DNA of 28,587 nucleotides from an uncultured Flavobacterium sp. (GTDB lineage: Bacteria > Bacteroidota > Bacteroidia > Flavobacteriales > Flavobacteriaceae): assembly GCF_946481155.1 (NCBI RefSeq), contig NZ_CAMLMK010000027.1:1-28587 (forward strand), in the 5' to 3' direction. Every line of letters begins with the position of its first letter. Within the stretch, counting starts at the first letter, position 1. Below the pieces are notes generated by a model. It ran no database searches. It saw nothing but the letters and a program-made list of their open reading frames with translations, and was not told where the DNA came from. The position numbers were made by a program, and so were the translations under genes. This document shows, in pieces, positions 7,960 through 16,879 of the stretch.

Positions 7960-9156
7960 TTAGATGCTTAATTTCTTAGCAATAGCAGCAGGAACCGCTT
8001 TTTTGTGTAACATGATTGCAGTCGCTTTGTATTTAGCGAACTCTTTGCTCATGTATAAATATCCTTTGTAATCGTTTGTTGTTCCCCAGGAGTTTTTAAC
8101 GATGTAATATTCTTTACCGTTTTGGTCTTTTGAAATTCCAACGATGTGCATACCGTGGTCATCTGTAGTAGTGTAATTGTCGAAGGCTTTCTGGCGCATT
8201 TCTTCCGTAACCGTCATTTCTTTTTTAGGCCCGTTGAACATATCTGCTTTTTCTTCTGCAGTCATATCTTCTACTTTTTTCTCAGGAACGAAAGCAACAC
8301 CATTTTTCCAGCTGAAGCTTTTTTCGCTAACATCACCAGCCCAAGCCACAGTATATCCTGTTTTGATAGCGTTGTCGATGATGTCTGTAATCTCATTCAT
8401 TTTTACATTGTATACTTGATCATAAGACCAGTTGTCCGGCACCATCAAAGTAAATTTAGTGTAGTAAGGATATTCCATTAAAGACGAAATTTCCACATAA
8501 TCATCCGCATTTACGCCTACCACTTCCCTAGCGAAAGTTTCCGGAGTATATGTTTTTCCGTTGAATTGGAACGACTTAGGCGCTTGTCCTAAATAAGAAT
8601 CAATTACCGCAGTATAGGCTTTTTCCCAGTTTGGCGTCAACTCCCCATTCGGATTGTTAACCACTGCTTTCAGAAGGCCCTCGATTAAAGCCGCCATCTC
8701 AGCAAATTTATTTTTATCGGTACCATAATTTAAACCGGTATATACCGATTGTGGAACAGCGCCGTATTTTTTATACATATTGATTACGTCGTGAAAGGCA
8801 CCACCGTCACCTAAAGCAACCGCACCGTGCATGCGAACGTAATTTCTTCCTTTTTCAATATAAGCGTTTCTTGCAGAATAGATCTGGGAGATTTCCACCG
8901 GTTTTTTACCCATTCGGATCATTTCAGACTCCAAAAATGAATTCGCCGAATAGCTCCAGCAAGTTCCGGAAGAACCCTGGTTTTTCACCGAAGTGTTTTC
9001 TATATTGATAACATCTGTAAATTTATAAAGCTCTTTGCTTTTTTCGCTGGCATTGATTTTTAAGGAATTTACCAGATTATCCTGTGCAAAAGCGGAGCTC
9101 ATACTCACAATCAGTGCAGATGCGACAAGAAGCGGTTTAATAGGAATTAATAACAT
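7960..9156 (-). CDS. Secreted papain-fold peptidase, aminopeptidase C / bleomycin hydrolase type (C1B-like)
   Basis: A thiol peptidase of the papain clan. Using the ATG at 9156 (398 residues), Cys66 lies in GSSGTCWSYS, His334 in DDHGMHIVG and Asn355 in VKNSWG, with the oxyanion Gln in VKNQGSSG. The long insert between Cys and His and the overall length resemble bleomycin hydrolase/PepC. Unlike the cytoplasmic PepC type it has a signal peptide ending SSAFAQ, so it should act in the periplasm or outside. An in-frame GTG at 9177 would add seven residues (MKPKRKI); I prefer the ATG because it follows an A-rich leader and gives a compact signal peptide. C1B enzymes are often hexamers using the C-terminus to limit cleavage; this cannot be tested here. 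It has its own terminator. Confidence 0.88.
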   Translation of the reverse strand: MLLIPIKPLLVASALIVSMSSAFAQDNLVNSLKINASEKSKELYKFTDVINIENTSVKNQGSSGTCWSYSANSFLESEMIRMGKKPVEISQIYSARNAYIEKGRNYVRMHGAVALGDGGAFHDVINMYKKYGAVPQSVYTGLNYGTDKNKFAEMAALIEGLLKAVVNNPNGELTPNWEKAYTAVIDSYLGQAPKSFQFNGKTYTPETFAREVVGVNADDYVEISSLMEYPYYTKFTLMVPDNWSYDQVYNVKMNEITDIIDNAIKTGYTVAWAGDVSEKSFSWKNGVAFVPEKKVEDMTAEEKADMFNGPKKEMTVTEEMRQKAFDNYTTTDDHGMHIVGISKDQNGKEYYIVKNSWGTTNDYKGYLYMSKEFAKYKATAIMLHKKAVPAAIAKKLSI

Positions 9157-9296
9157 AATTTTACGTTTTGGTTTCACAATTGGTGCAGTAAAAATAGGAA
9201 TTGTTACAACCCGATTGCGATTTTAACAACAATTTATGCTTTCCTTAAGAAATACGCGCAATTGTTTTACTGTCAGGTATTTAATTGCATAAAATG

Positions 9297-9324
9297 AAAA
9301 AATCCCGATGTAAGTATCGGGATT
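9297..9324 (-). terminator. Terminator after the S9 dipeptidyl-peptidase-like gene
   Basis: AATCCCGAT (9301-9309) pairs perfectly with ATCGGGATT (9316-9324) around a six-base loop. The minus strand continues into T residues (A-run 9297-9302). It starts eight bases after the S9 gene's stop. Confidence 0.87.
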
Positions 9325-9332
9325 CTAATTTG

Positions 9333-11234
9333 TTATAATGTTTCTTTAAGCCATTTGAAGAATTCGCGCTGCCATACCAAGGCATTTTGTGGCTTCAACA
9401 CCCAATGGTTTTCTTCTGGGAACAGCACAAAACGGCTCTTAATTCCCTTTAACTGCGCTGCCTGGAAAGCTTCCTGTCCTTGTCCGATTGGCACACGGTA
9501 ATCTTTGCCGCCCTGGATAATCAGGATTGGCGTATTCCAGTTATTTACCATATTGATTGGGTTGAACTGAGTATATGCTTTTTGCGCATCAGCATTGTTT
9601 TTTTCCCAATAAGCACCTCCGTGATCGAAGTTGTTGAAGAAAACTTCCTCGGTTGTCCCGTACATGCTTTGCAGGTTGAAAACCCCGCAATGGGAAATGA
9701 ATGTCTTGAAACGGTTTTTGTGGATTCCTGCTAAATAGAACACGGAATATCCGCCATAACTTGCACCCACAGCGCCCAAACGCGTTTTATCCACATAAGG
9801 TTCTTTAGCCACATCATCAATCGCCGAAAGGTAGTCATCCATTACCTGTCCGCCCCAATCCTTACTGATGTCTTCGTTCCATTTTACACCATGGCCCGGC
9901 ATCCCGCGACGGTTTGGCGCAACGACGATATAACCTTGCGCAGCCATTGTCTGGAAATTCCAACGATAAGAATAGTATTGCGTTAGAGCACTTTGCGGTC
10001 CGCCCTGGCAATACAATAACGTTGGGTACTTTTTAGTTTTGTCGAAATTCGGAGGAAGGATTACCCAAACCACCATCTTCTTTCCGTCCGTAGTGGTAAC
10101 ATATCTTTTTTCGGTTTTGCTTAACGCCAATTTGCTGTAAACATCTGTATTTACATTAGTGATTTGCTTCCAGGCTTTCTTCTTAAATTCATACGAATAA
10201 ATTTCTGAGGAATGATTCATGTCGTTTCTTGCAACGATTACTTTGTCTTTTGTGAAACCAACAATTTCCGTAACATCAAAATCTCCATCTGTAATTTGTT
10301 TAACGGTTACTGCGATTTTTGTCAGCCCCGGGAAGTTGACTTCAAAAAGCTGTTTAGTTCCGCCCACAGCAGCGATGAAATACACTTTTTTTCCATCTTC
10401 GCTCCATTTGAAACTGTCCACGGTGCCGTCCCAGGCACCTGTAAGGTTAATATTTGTTCCTTTAAAACGGACAATGATGTCGTTTTTATCGGCTTCATAA
10501 CCATCGCGCTTCATTTGCAGCCACGTTAAATTTCCGGTTGGTGAAAACAACGGATGCGTATCGTAACCTAAATTGGTTTCGGTTAGGTTTTTGGTGGTTT
10601 TGGTTTCTAAGTTATATTCGTATAAATCGGTATTGGTGCTGATGGCATATTCCGTTCCCGATTTCTTTTTGCACACATAAACAATGCTTTTTCCATCAGG
10701 TGACCAAATGTAATCTTCATCACCACCGAAAGGTTTTTGCGGGGAATCAAAAGACTCGCCTTTCATGATATCCACCGAAGTAGGTTTATCGTTGTTATCA
10801 GCATAGAAAACATGGTTACGCGTTCCATTGTTCCAGGTGTCCCAATGACGGTAATCCAGACCATCATAGACCTGTGCGTCTGCTTTTTTAAGTTCCGGGT
10901 ATAAATCCTTGCCCAATACTTTTTCCACTTTTACTTCTTTGTGGGAAAGAAGGTACTTTCCGTCGGAAGAAAGATTTTTATCCTTAACCAAATCTTTAGT
11001 GTCGGCAACTTCAGTGGCTGTTCCTCCGTTTACCGGAATGGTGTAAAATTTCGAATTTGATTTGTTTTCTTCCACAGAAGGCGTGGAAACTTTATAAACG
11101 ATATTTTTTCCGTCTTTTGAAATGCCGATTGGTGTTACGCGGCCTAGTTTCCATAGTAGTTCAGGTGTCATTACATCCTGAGCAGTAGCAGTTAATCCCA
11201 TCATTCCAAGAGTTAAAATAAGCAGTTTTTTCAT
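9333..11234 (-). CDS. S9 family serine peptidase, DPP5 / acylaminoacyl-peptidase-like
   Basis: A 633-residue exported alpha/beta-hydrolase peptidase that should release dipeptides or acyl-amino acids from oligopeptides. A signal peptide (about 1-18, ending TATAQ) is followed by a beta-propeller of WSPDGKSIVYV- and WSEDGKKVYFI-like blades (about 20-370) and a C-terminal hydrolase domain. The triad is visible: Ser492 in GASYGGY, Asp578 in GGKDYRVP and His610 in ENHWV. The architecture resembles the periplasmic DPP5 of Porphyromonas gingivalis rather than DPP4, judged from the length and hydrolase motifs. It lies between two other exported peptidases, each with its own terminator, so coordinated function rather than an operon is suggested. 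TACTTTAG upstream of the ATG could be a weak -7 element. Confidence 0.9.
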   Translation of the reverse strand: MKKLLILTLGMMGLTATAQDVMTPELLWKLGRVTPIGISKDGKNIVYKVSTPSVEENKSNSKFYTIPVNGGTATEVADTKDLVKDKNLSSDGKYLLSHKEVKVEKVLGKDLYPELKKADAQVYDGLDYRHWDTWNNGTRNHVFYADNNDKPTSVDIMKGESFDSPQKPFGGDEDYIWSPDGKSIVYVCKKKSGTEYAISTNTDLYEYNLETKTTKNLTETNLGYDTHPLFSPTGNLTWLQMKRDGYEADKNDIIVRFKGTNINLTGAWDGTVDSFKWSEDGKKVYFIAAVGGTKQLFEVNFPGLTKIAVTVKQITDGDFDVTEIVGFTKDKVIVARNDMNHSSEIYSYEFKKKAWKQITNVNTDVYSKLALSKTEKRYVTTTDGKKMVVWVILPPNFDKTKKYPTLLYCQGGPQSALTQYYSYRWNFQTMAAQGYIVVAPNRRGMPGHGVKWNEDISKDWGGQVMDDYLSAIDDVAKEPYVDKTRLGAVGASYGGYSVFYLAGIHKNRFKTFISHCGVFNLQSMYGTTEEVFFNNFDHGGAYWEKNNADAQKAYTQFNPINMVNNWNTPILIIQGGKDYRVPIGQGQEAFQAAQLKGIKSRFVLFPEENHWVLKPQNALVWQREFFKWLKETL

Positions 11235-11311
11235 TGTGGTCCTTTATTTTTTGAAAGAAGCTAAAGTAAGAAAATTATCGTGATGAATTATTTTTCGGTT
11301 TTTAATTAACA

Positions 11312-11339
11312 AAAAAGCCCCGCTACTGCGAGGCTTTTT
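11312..11339 (-). terminator. Terminator after the T9SS metalloprotease gene
   Basis: AAAAAGCC (11312-11319) pairs with GGCTTTTT (11332-11339). Inside are one C-A mismatch, a 3-bp CGC/GCG extension and a four-base TACT loop. The minus strand reads into T residues. It begins 17 bases beyond the stop of the 1311-residue gene. Confidence 0.87.
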
Positions 11340-11355
11340 CGATTAAGAAGATCAA

Positions 11356-14300
11356 TTATTTTTTAATGAAACGTTTTGTGGTCACGTTGTCATTATCAGA
11401 AATCTCTAAAATGTAATTTCCTGATCCGATATTTGAAATATCGATGGCGCCATTGTTGAATTTGCCGTTTAATACCGTCTGACCTAACAAATTATACACT
11501 CTGAAAGTAGCGTTTTCCGAAACTTCAGTTGCGCTCAATGTAGTTGTAGCCGGGTTAGGATACAATTTAACTGCTGAAAGCGTGGTAGTCGTTTCGATTT
11601 CTCTTGCTGCGGCAGTGATGTTTACTGTATAATCTTCTACTTGTCCGTAAGAGAATGATTCGCACGATGTTGGCACTCCGTTGTATTTCATCGAAACTCT
11701 CATTCTGGTAGCTCCCAAAGTTGCTGCAGCAGGAATGGTAATCGATCCGCTTACCGGAGTAGCTGTAGTCGCAGCATTACTCCATACTAATTCGCCCGCA
11801 TCGGTGAAAACACCATTTTGGTTATAGTCGATCCAAACTGCGTAGCCTTCCGAGTAAACAGTACCTGTCCAAGTTGGCGTAACAGTAATAGTATAAGCTG
11901 TTCCACGACCCGCGTTTGTGGACTGCGCAGTGAAATTTTCATATCCTGCTGTTCCGGTTGACGTGTTGTTGATCGTTCCGAAAACCACTTTTCCTATTCT
12001 TTCATCATTTGTATTGTTTCCTTGAGAACTACAATAAGTAATTGATGCAGGTAGTGTAGTAACATTCACTGTGTTGCTTGAAGCAGAAATGTTTCCGGCA
12101 GCGTCTTTAGCTTTCACAGAGAAAGTGTAAGCAGTATTAGCCGTTAAACCTGTCACTGCATAAGAAGTTGTAGTTACGGTTGCTTTTAACGTTGCACCTT
12201 GATACACATCATATCCTGTTACTCCCACATTATCTGTTGACGCAGTCCATGATAAGTTGGTAGTGGTTTGTGTTGTGCCCGAAGCTGTTAAGTTTGTTGG
12301 AGCCGTTGGAGCTGTAGTGTCGGAAGAACCGGCAACTAAGTTAACGGTATAATCTTCTACCTGACCATAGTCAAATGTTTCACAAGCCGTTGGAATTCCG
12401 TTGTATTTCATCGAAACTCTCATTCTTGTTGCTCCTGTTAAAGCTGTTGCTGAAACTGTAAACGATCCGGAAACCGGTGTGGTTGAAACAGCTGGATTGC
12501 TCCATACCAATTCACCTGCATCGGCAAAATCCTTATCGTTGTTATAGTCAATCCAAACTGCATAGCCTTCTGCATATACCGAGCCGGTCCATGTAGGCGT
12601 AACCGTTATTGTTGTTGAAGCGCCTTTTGTCAGATTGGTTGAAATCGATGTGAAGTCGGTATAACCTGTTCCTCCTGTTGAAGCGTTGTTGATTGTTCCG
12701 ATCTGTACTCTTCCGATTAATTCGTCAGCTACGCTATTTCCTTGCGAAGTACAGTACACAGCTGATACAGGCAAGGTTGTTACATTTACTGTGTTGCTTG
12801 AAGCGGAGATATTTCCTGCCGCATCTTTTGCTTTCACAGAGAAAGTATAAGCCGTTGCAGCCGTTAGTCCGGTTACTGCATAAGAAGTTGTTGTAACGGT
12901 AGCTTTTAACGTTGCCCCCTGATACACATCATATCCGGTTACGCCAACATTATCTGTCGAAGCTGTCCAGGATAAGTTTGTTGTAGTTTGCGTAGTTCCT
13001 GAAGCCGTTAAGTTTGTAGGAGCAGAAGGCGCAACCGTATCTGAAGATGATAAAGTAGTTACATTAACTGTATTACTTGCCGCAGAAATATTTCCGGCCG
13101 CATCTTTAGCTTTTACGGAAAAAGTGTACGCCGTTGCAGCGGTCAAGCCTGTTACAGCATAAGAAGTTGTCGTAACGGTTGCTTTTAACGTCGCCCCTTG
13201 ATATACGTCATATCCGGTTACGCCAACATTATCTGTCGAAGCTGTCCAGGATAAGTTAGTTGTAGTTTGTGTAGTTCCCGATGCTGTAAGATTTGTTGGT
13301 GCTGAAGGCGCCGTAGTGTCTCCGGTACCTGCCGTAATTGTGAAATTTGTATTGGAAACATCAAAGAAAATATGATTGGTTCCTTTAATCATGATTCGGT
13401 TTTGTGTTCCGGCTGTATTTGGAACCGTAATTGCCTGCGTACCGTCATTTGGTGTAGCAGCCAATAAAGTTGACCAGGTTGTTCCTCCATTAGTTGAAAT
13501 TAAAATATCAACATTGGCACAGTTTACGCCATTTGCTGTTGTTCCTGCAACATTCCAGGTAACTGTTTGGGAGGAGCCTCCAGCCCAAGATACAGCTGTG
13601 TTTGGTGCGCTAACTGAGAAAGGTCCGGCTGTTCCGTTAACTGTTACGATCATGTCGTCACTGTTATTCGCCGGTCCGCCCGCTCTGTTGTCCCGAACAG
13701 TCATTCTGAAATTCATTGTTCTGGCTACTGATGGTAATGCCTCAACCGTAATTTCTGTTCCGGTTGTTGTAGTTGCTCCCGCCAAAACTCTGGACATATT
13801 AGGGAAGTATCGCGTTGGAGAAGTAGTCGGTGTATAAGATCTGAAAGTAGGTCCAGACGTTTTAGTAGCACTTGCTGCAGAACTTGCTCCTGTTTGAGAG
13901 GAAGAAGCGTTGTCCATTTCTTCCCAAACATAAGTAAGCGCATCACCGTTAGCATCAGTTCCGCTTCCGGTTAACATGAATGGTGTGCTTTTTGGAATTG
14001 TAAAGTCTAAACCTGCATTTGCTGTTGGAACACTGTTTCCTGTTGCCGTGCTGGTTGGACATGTTTTTGCTTTGATGTTATTGGTTACCTGCTGAATGCT
14101 TACCGCGTGGAAATAAGCATCGGAATGAGGCTGTACATCCTGAGCTGTAATTCCGGCATAGCCCATGATTGTCGAACCACTTCCAGGTTCCATATTTACG
14201 CCAGTTCCTTCGTTTCCGTGAGAAAAAGTGTGATTGGCACCAAATTGGTGTCCTAATTCGTGTGCTACATAATCGATGTCGAAGTTGTCCCCTGAAGGAA

Positions 14301-15291
14301 TTCCGTCTGATGGAGAAGTATACCCGCTTCCTTTTTGACCGTTAACGCAAACACATCCGATACAACCTGCGTTTCCACCACCACCGGAGGCTCCGAAGAG
14401 GTGGCCTACATCGTAGTTAGCTTCCCCGATTACCGAAGTTAGTGTAGATTGTAATTCTGAATTCCATGCGCCACCACTTCCTTGTGCCGCTGCTGAATAG
14501 GGATCAGTTGAAGCAGAAGTATAGATTACGGCATCATTATTTGCAATTAAATTCATGTGAACGCCGAAGTCTTTTTCGAAAACTCCATTAACGCGCGTCA
14601 TCGTATTATTGATTGCTGCCAATGCCAATGCTTTTGTCCCGCCGAAATAAGCAGTATACTCACCGGTAACCGACATGGCCAAACGGAAAGTTCTTAATTT
14701 ACTATCATCCGCGTTTGGTCTGAGGGCTTCTCCTGAGGTTACAGCCATGCGGGCATCATCAATTACAGTACATTCAAAATGGGATAAAGACTGCAGTTTG
14801 TCAGCTTTTCTGAAAACAGAATACGTTCTTAAATCCTGTGAATAAGGTTCGATAAAAGTAGCCGATTGGTCCGCATTAATCTGCATCGTCTGCAAACCTA
14901 ATGGAGAAACACTAAAGTGGATTGTGGCAGTCGGGTTGTCAACGCCTTGTCCTACATAGGATTTGATTTCCTGGTAACGGTCTGCCAACCCAGGCTCCAT
15001 ATTTGAGGCTTCCATAATACGGAAACGTTCCATTTGCCCTTCCGCATTCGGGAAGGCGATAATCACATTCGATTTTCCGGAATTAACACCCCTTGTCGGC
15101 GAATTCGCCAAAGCGGTTTTTAATCCTTCGATGTCTAAATCAAACAAATTCTTTGTAGGCAATACAGCTCCTCTCTGAGTCGTAACAATGTTACTTTTCT
15201 TCGATGAAGTTTTCCAGAACGATCCTCCGCTTTGTGCGAAGGCGATACTAGAAAATACCAGTAGGGCAACGGTAAGTATTTTGTTCTTCAT
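11356..15291 (-). CDS. T9SS-exported reprolysin-like metalloprotease with FN3 and GEVED domains
   Basis: A 1311-residue extracellular zinc metalloprotease. In order: signal peptide (about 1-19), propeptide-like region (to about 195), and a metzincin catalytic domain with HELGHQFGANH (zinc ligands His344, His348, His354; catalytic Glu345) and Met-turn IMGY at Met376. Next come two Ig-like segments (about 420-560 and 555-650), FN3 (about 657-745), FN3 (about 750-840), GEVED (about 840-990), FN3 (about 990-1080), GEVED (about 1085-1235) and a T9SS type A sorting domain (about 1240-1311: LYPNPATTTL, VYNLLGQ, GNYILEI). The tail predicts outer-membrane translocation and tail cleavage. The FN3 copies are nearly identical in protein. 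An exact TATATTTG -7 element lies 38 bases upstream. Substrates are unknown; the accessory domains suggest surface or polymer binding. Confidence 0.94.
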   Translation of the reverse strand: MKNKILTVALLVFSSIAFAQSGGSFWKTSSKKSNIVTTQRGAVLPTKNLFDLDIEGLKTALANSPTRGVNSGKSNVIIAFPNAEGQMERFRIMEASNMEPGLADRYQEIKSYVGQGVDNPTATIHFSVSPLGLQTMQINADQSATFIEPYSQDLRTYSVFRKADKLQSLSHFECTVIDDARMAVTSGEALRPNADDSKLRTFRLAMSVTGEYTAYFGGTKALALAAINNTMTRVNGVFEKDFGVHMNLIANNDAVIYTSASTDPYSAAAQGSGGAWNSELQSTLTSVIGEANYDVGHLFGASGGGGNAGCIGCVCVNGQKGSGYTSPSDGIPSGDNFDIDYVAHELGHQFGANHTFSHGNEGTGVNMEPGSGSTIMGYAGITAQDVQPHSDAYFHAVSIQQVTNNIKAKTCPTSTATGNSVPTANAGLDFTIPKSTPFMLTGSGTDANGDALTYVWEEMDNASSSQTGASSAASATKTSGPTFRSYTPTTSPTRYFPNMSRVLAGATTTTGTEITVEALPSVARTMNFRMTVRDNRAGGPANNSDDMIVTVNGTAGPFSVSAPNTAVSWAGGSSQTVTWNVAGTTANGVNCANVDILISTNGGTTWSTLLAATPNDGTQAITVPNTAGTQNRIMIKGTNHIFFDVSNTNFTITAGTGDTTAPSAPTNLTASGTTQTTTNLSWTASTDNVGVTGYDVYQGATLKATVTTTSYAVTGLTAATAYTFSVKAKDAAGNISAASNTVNVTTLSSSDTVAPSAPTNLTASGTTQTTTNLSWTASTDNVGVTGYDVYQGATLKATVTTTSYAVTGLTAATAYTFSVKAKDAAGNISASSNTVNVTTLPVSAVYCTSQGNSVADELIGRVQIGTINNASTGGTGYTDFTSISTNLTKGASTTITVTPTWTGSVYAEGYAVWIDYNNDKDFADAGELVWSNPAVSTTPVSGSFTVSATALTGATRMRVSMKYNGIPTACETFDYGQVEDYTVNLVAGSSDTTAPTAPTNLTASGTTQTTTNLSWTASTDNVGVTGYDVYQGATLKATVTTTSYAVTGLTANTAYTFSVKAKDAAGNISASSNTVNVTTLPASITYCSSQGNNTNDERIGKVVFGTINNTSTGTAGYENFTAQSTNAGRGTAYTITVTPTWTGTVYSEGYAVWIDYNQNGVFTDAGELVWSNAATTATPVSGSITIPAAATLGATRMRVSMKYNGVPTSCESFSYGQVEDYTVNITAAAREIETTTTLSAVKLYPNPATTTLSATEVSENATFRVYNLLGQTVLNGKFNNGAIDISNIGSGNYILEISDNDNVTTKRFIKK
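12055..12320 (-). repeat. FN3-encoding repeat, copy 3 (C-terminal)
   Basis: Encodes the third FN3 module of the metalloprotease, starting DTTAPTAPTNL and ending NTVNVTTL. It differs from copy 2 by only about three residues, yet by eye shows about 40 base changes over some 240 aligned bases, nearly all silent. Confidence 0.9.
12775..13042 (-). repeat. FN3-encoding repeat, copy 2
   Basis: Encodes the second FN3 module (DTVAPSAPTNL to NTVNVTTL). It lies directly next to copy 1 and shares with it an uninterrupted 49-base identical stretch, 12930-12978, while the flanking parts carry many silent changes. Confidence 0.9.
13054..13321 (-). repeat. FN3-encoding repeat, copy 1 (N-terminal)
   Basis: Encodes the first FN3 module (DTTAPSAPTNL to NTVNVTTL), differing from copy 2 in only two residues. 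Its 13209-13257 segment is identical to 12930-12978 of copy 2. Confidence 0.9.
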
Positions 15292-15623
15292 AATTAGTTA
15301 ATTTGATTTGGTTTTTAGATTTTCATCGCAAATATATCTAACATTTTTATTAAATAAGTAAAATTTTATAACATTGACTGCATTTATAACAGCTTAATTA
15401 AGAACTTATTATGAAATTCTCATTCTTTTCGTTGAACTAAATGAGGTCAATATGTTTATTTAATGTAAATTATTTTATTTTAACACTTTTTTTGTAGTAA
15501 AAATTGCATATTTCATAATTCTTTGAAACCGAAAGATTTATGCAACATTTTCCTTTTTGTTGGTTAAAGAAAGGCTCGTTTCAAAAAATATGACTATTTT
15601 CACGAACTAAAATTGATTTTGAA
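15292..15623. other. AT-rich divergent intergenic region
   Basis: These 332 bases separate the minus-strand metalloprotease and the plus-strand symporter. They contain a TATATTTG -7 element for the metalloprotease near one end. On the symporter side I find no good TAnnTTTG; the nearest is TATTTTCA about 25 bases before its GTG. No convincing ORF, hairpin terminator or RNA gene was seen. Confidence 0.7.
15329..15336 (-). promoter_or_regulatory. -7 promoter element (TATATTTG) of the metalloprotease gene
   Basis: On the minus strand this reads TATATTTG, an exact match to TAnnTTTG, ending 38 bases before the ATG at 15291. No TTTG-like -33 element is seen 19-21 bases upstream. Confidence 0.45.
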
Positions 15624-16859
15624 GTGAAAAGCAATAACAATAAACTCTTTATAGCGATTATTGTCGCATTAATTCTTGGGGTACTCTTAGGCGCAATTGT
15701 TCATTATCAGTTTGCCGATTCCAAAGAAATTTTCTCGAAAAACATAAAACTTTTAGGAACCATTTTTATCCGAATGGTCCAAATGATCATCGCTCCGTTA
15801 GTATTCACAACCCTTGTGGTGGGGATTGCCAAGATGGGTGATATGAAAATGGTAGGCCGTGTCGGAGCAAAAGCTATGGGCTGGTTTATTACAGCTTCTT
15901 TAGTTTCCTTATTGCTGGGCATGGTGCTGGTAAATACTTTGGCACCCGGAAAAGGGACTAATATTAAGATGGACGATAGTGCTTCTGCTTCCGAATTATT
16001 GGAAAAAACACAGTCGTTTTCCCTGGAGGAATTTGTGAAGCACGTGGTTCCTAAGAGTATTTTCGAAGCCTTCGCCACCAATGAAATCCTGCAGATTGTA
16101 ATCTTCTCCATCCTTTTCGGAATCGCGCTGTCGACTTTAGGAAAAGAAGGAAAATCGGTAATAAAATTATTCGATAAAATCTCGCATGTAGTCCTGAAAA
16201 TGGTTACCTATATAATGTGGTTAGCGCCATTAGGGGTTTTCGGAGCAGTTGCTGCAGCTGTAGCGAATTACGGATTTGAAATTTTCAGTCTCTATGCGAA
16301 TTACCTTTTAGCTTTTGCCATCGGGATTATAATCCTTTGGATTTTGCTGCTAACGGTGGGCTACCTGATATTAGGAAACCGACTTTGGACATTATTAAAG
16401 CGTATTAAAAGTCCGCTTCTTATTGCTTTTTCAACAACAAGCAGCGAAGCCGTTTTCCCGAAAATGGTCGAAGAACTGGAACGTTTCGGCTGCCAGCCAA
16501 GAATCGTTTCCTTTACATTGCCGTTAGGGTATTCGTTTAACCTTGACGGAAGCATGATGTACATGACCTTCGCCAGTATTTTCATTGCCCAGGTCTATGG
16601 TATCGACATGCCTTTAGACAAACAATTAACCATGCTGTTAGTATTAATGCTAACCAGCAAAGGCGTTGCAGGTGTGCCAAGAGCTTCCTTAATTGTAGTG
16701 GTGGCCACTTGCGCGATGTTCGGTATTCCGCCGGAAGGGATCGCCTTAATTTTACCTATTGACCACTTCTGCGATATGGCAAGAAGTATGACCAACGTAC
16801 TTGGAAATGCTTTGGCAACCAGCGCAGTGGACAAATGGGAAACACAATCTGATAATTAA
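15624..16859 (+). CDS. Dicarboxylate/amino acid:cation symporter (DAACS, GltP/DctA type)
   Basis: An inner-membrane secondary transporter of the SLC1/DAACS family, 411 residues. It imports acidic amino acids or C4-dicarboxylates with protons or sodium. Landmarks are the HP1 serine motif STTSSEAVFP, NLDGSMMYM (the NMDGT motif of TM7, about residue 305), the HP2 segment SKGVAGVPRAS, and the TM8 run DMARSMTNVLGN with Arg387 and Asn391. Arg387 aligns with GltPh Arg397, which binds the substrate side-chain carboxylate, so an acidic substrate is likely. The position of the sodium ligand Asp405 is Asn395, as in DctA-type carriers, which hints at proton coupling. The start is GTG; no in-frame ATG precedes the conserved N-terminus. 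It heads a plus-strand run, 20 bases before the DedA gene. Confidence 0.9.
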   Translation: MKSNNNKLFIAIIVALILGVLLGAIVHYQFADSKEIFSKNIKLLGTIFIRMVQMIIAPLVFTTLVVGIAKMGDMKMVGRVGAKAMGWFITASLVSLLLGMVLVNTLAPGKGTNIKMDDSASASELLEKTQSFSLEEFVKHVVPKSIFEAFATNEILQIVIFSILFGIALSTLGKEGKSVIKLFDKISHVVLKMVTYIMWLAPLGVFGAVAAAVANYGFEIFSLYANYLLAFAIGIIILWILLLTVGYLILGNRLWTLLKRIKSPLLIAFSTTSSEAVFPKMVEELERFGCQPRIVSFTLPLGYSFNLDGSMMYMTFASIFIAQVYGIDMPLDKQLTMLLVLMLTSKGVAGVPRASLIVVVATCAMFGIPPEGIALILPIDHFCDMARSMTNVLGNALATSAVDKWETQSDN

Positions 16860-16879
16860 TTTAAAAAAAATACCTCCAA

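Noticed and set aside
11640..12770. The two GEVED-encoding segments as a recent DNA duplication like the FN3 copies
   Set aside because: Their proteins share the fold and motifs such as GYAVWIDYN and GQVEDYTVN but differ at many residues, so they are older paralogous domains.
13376..13837. Plus-strand open frame of 153 codons
   Set aside because: It is antisense to the Ig-like region of the metalloprotease; valine/proline-rich translation is what the complement of Thr/Asn/Gly codons gives.
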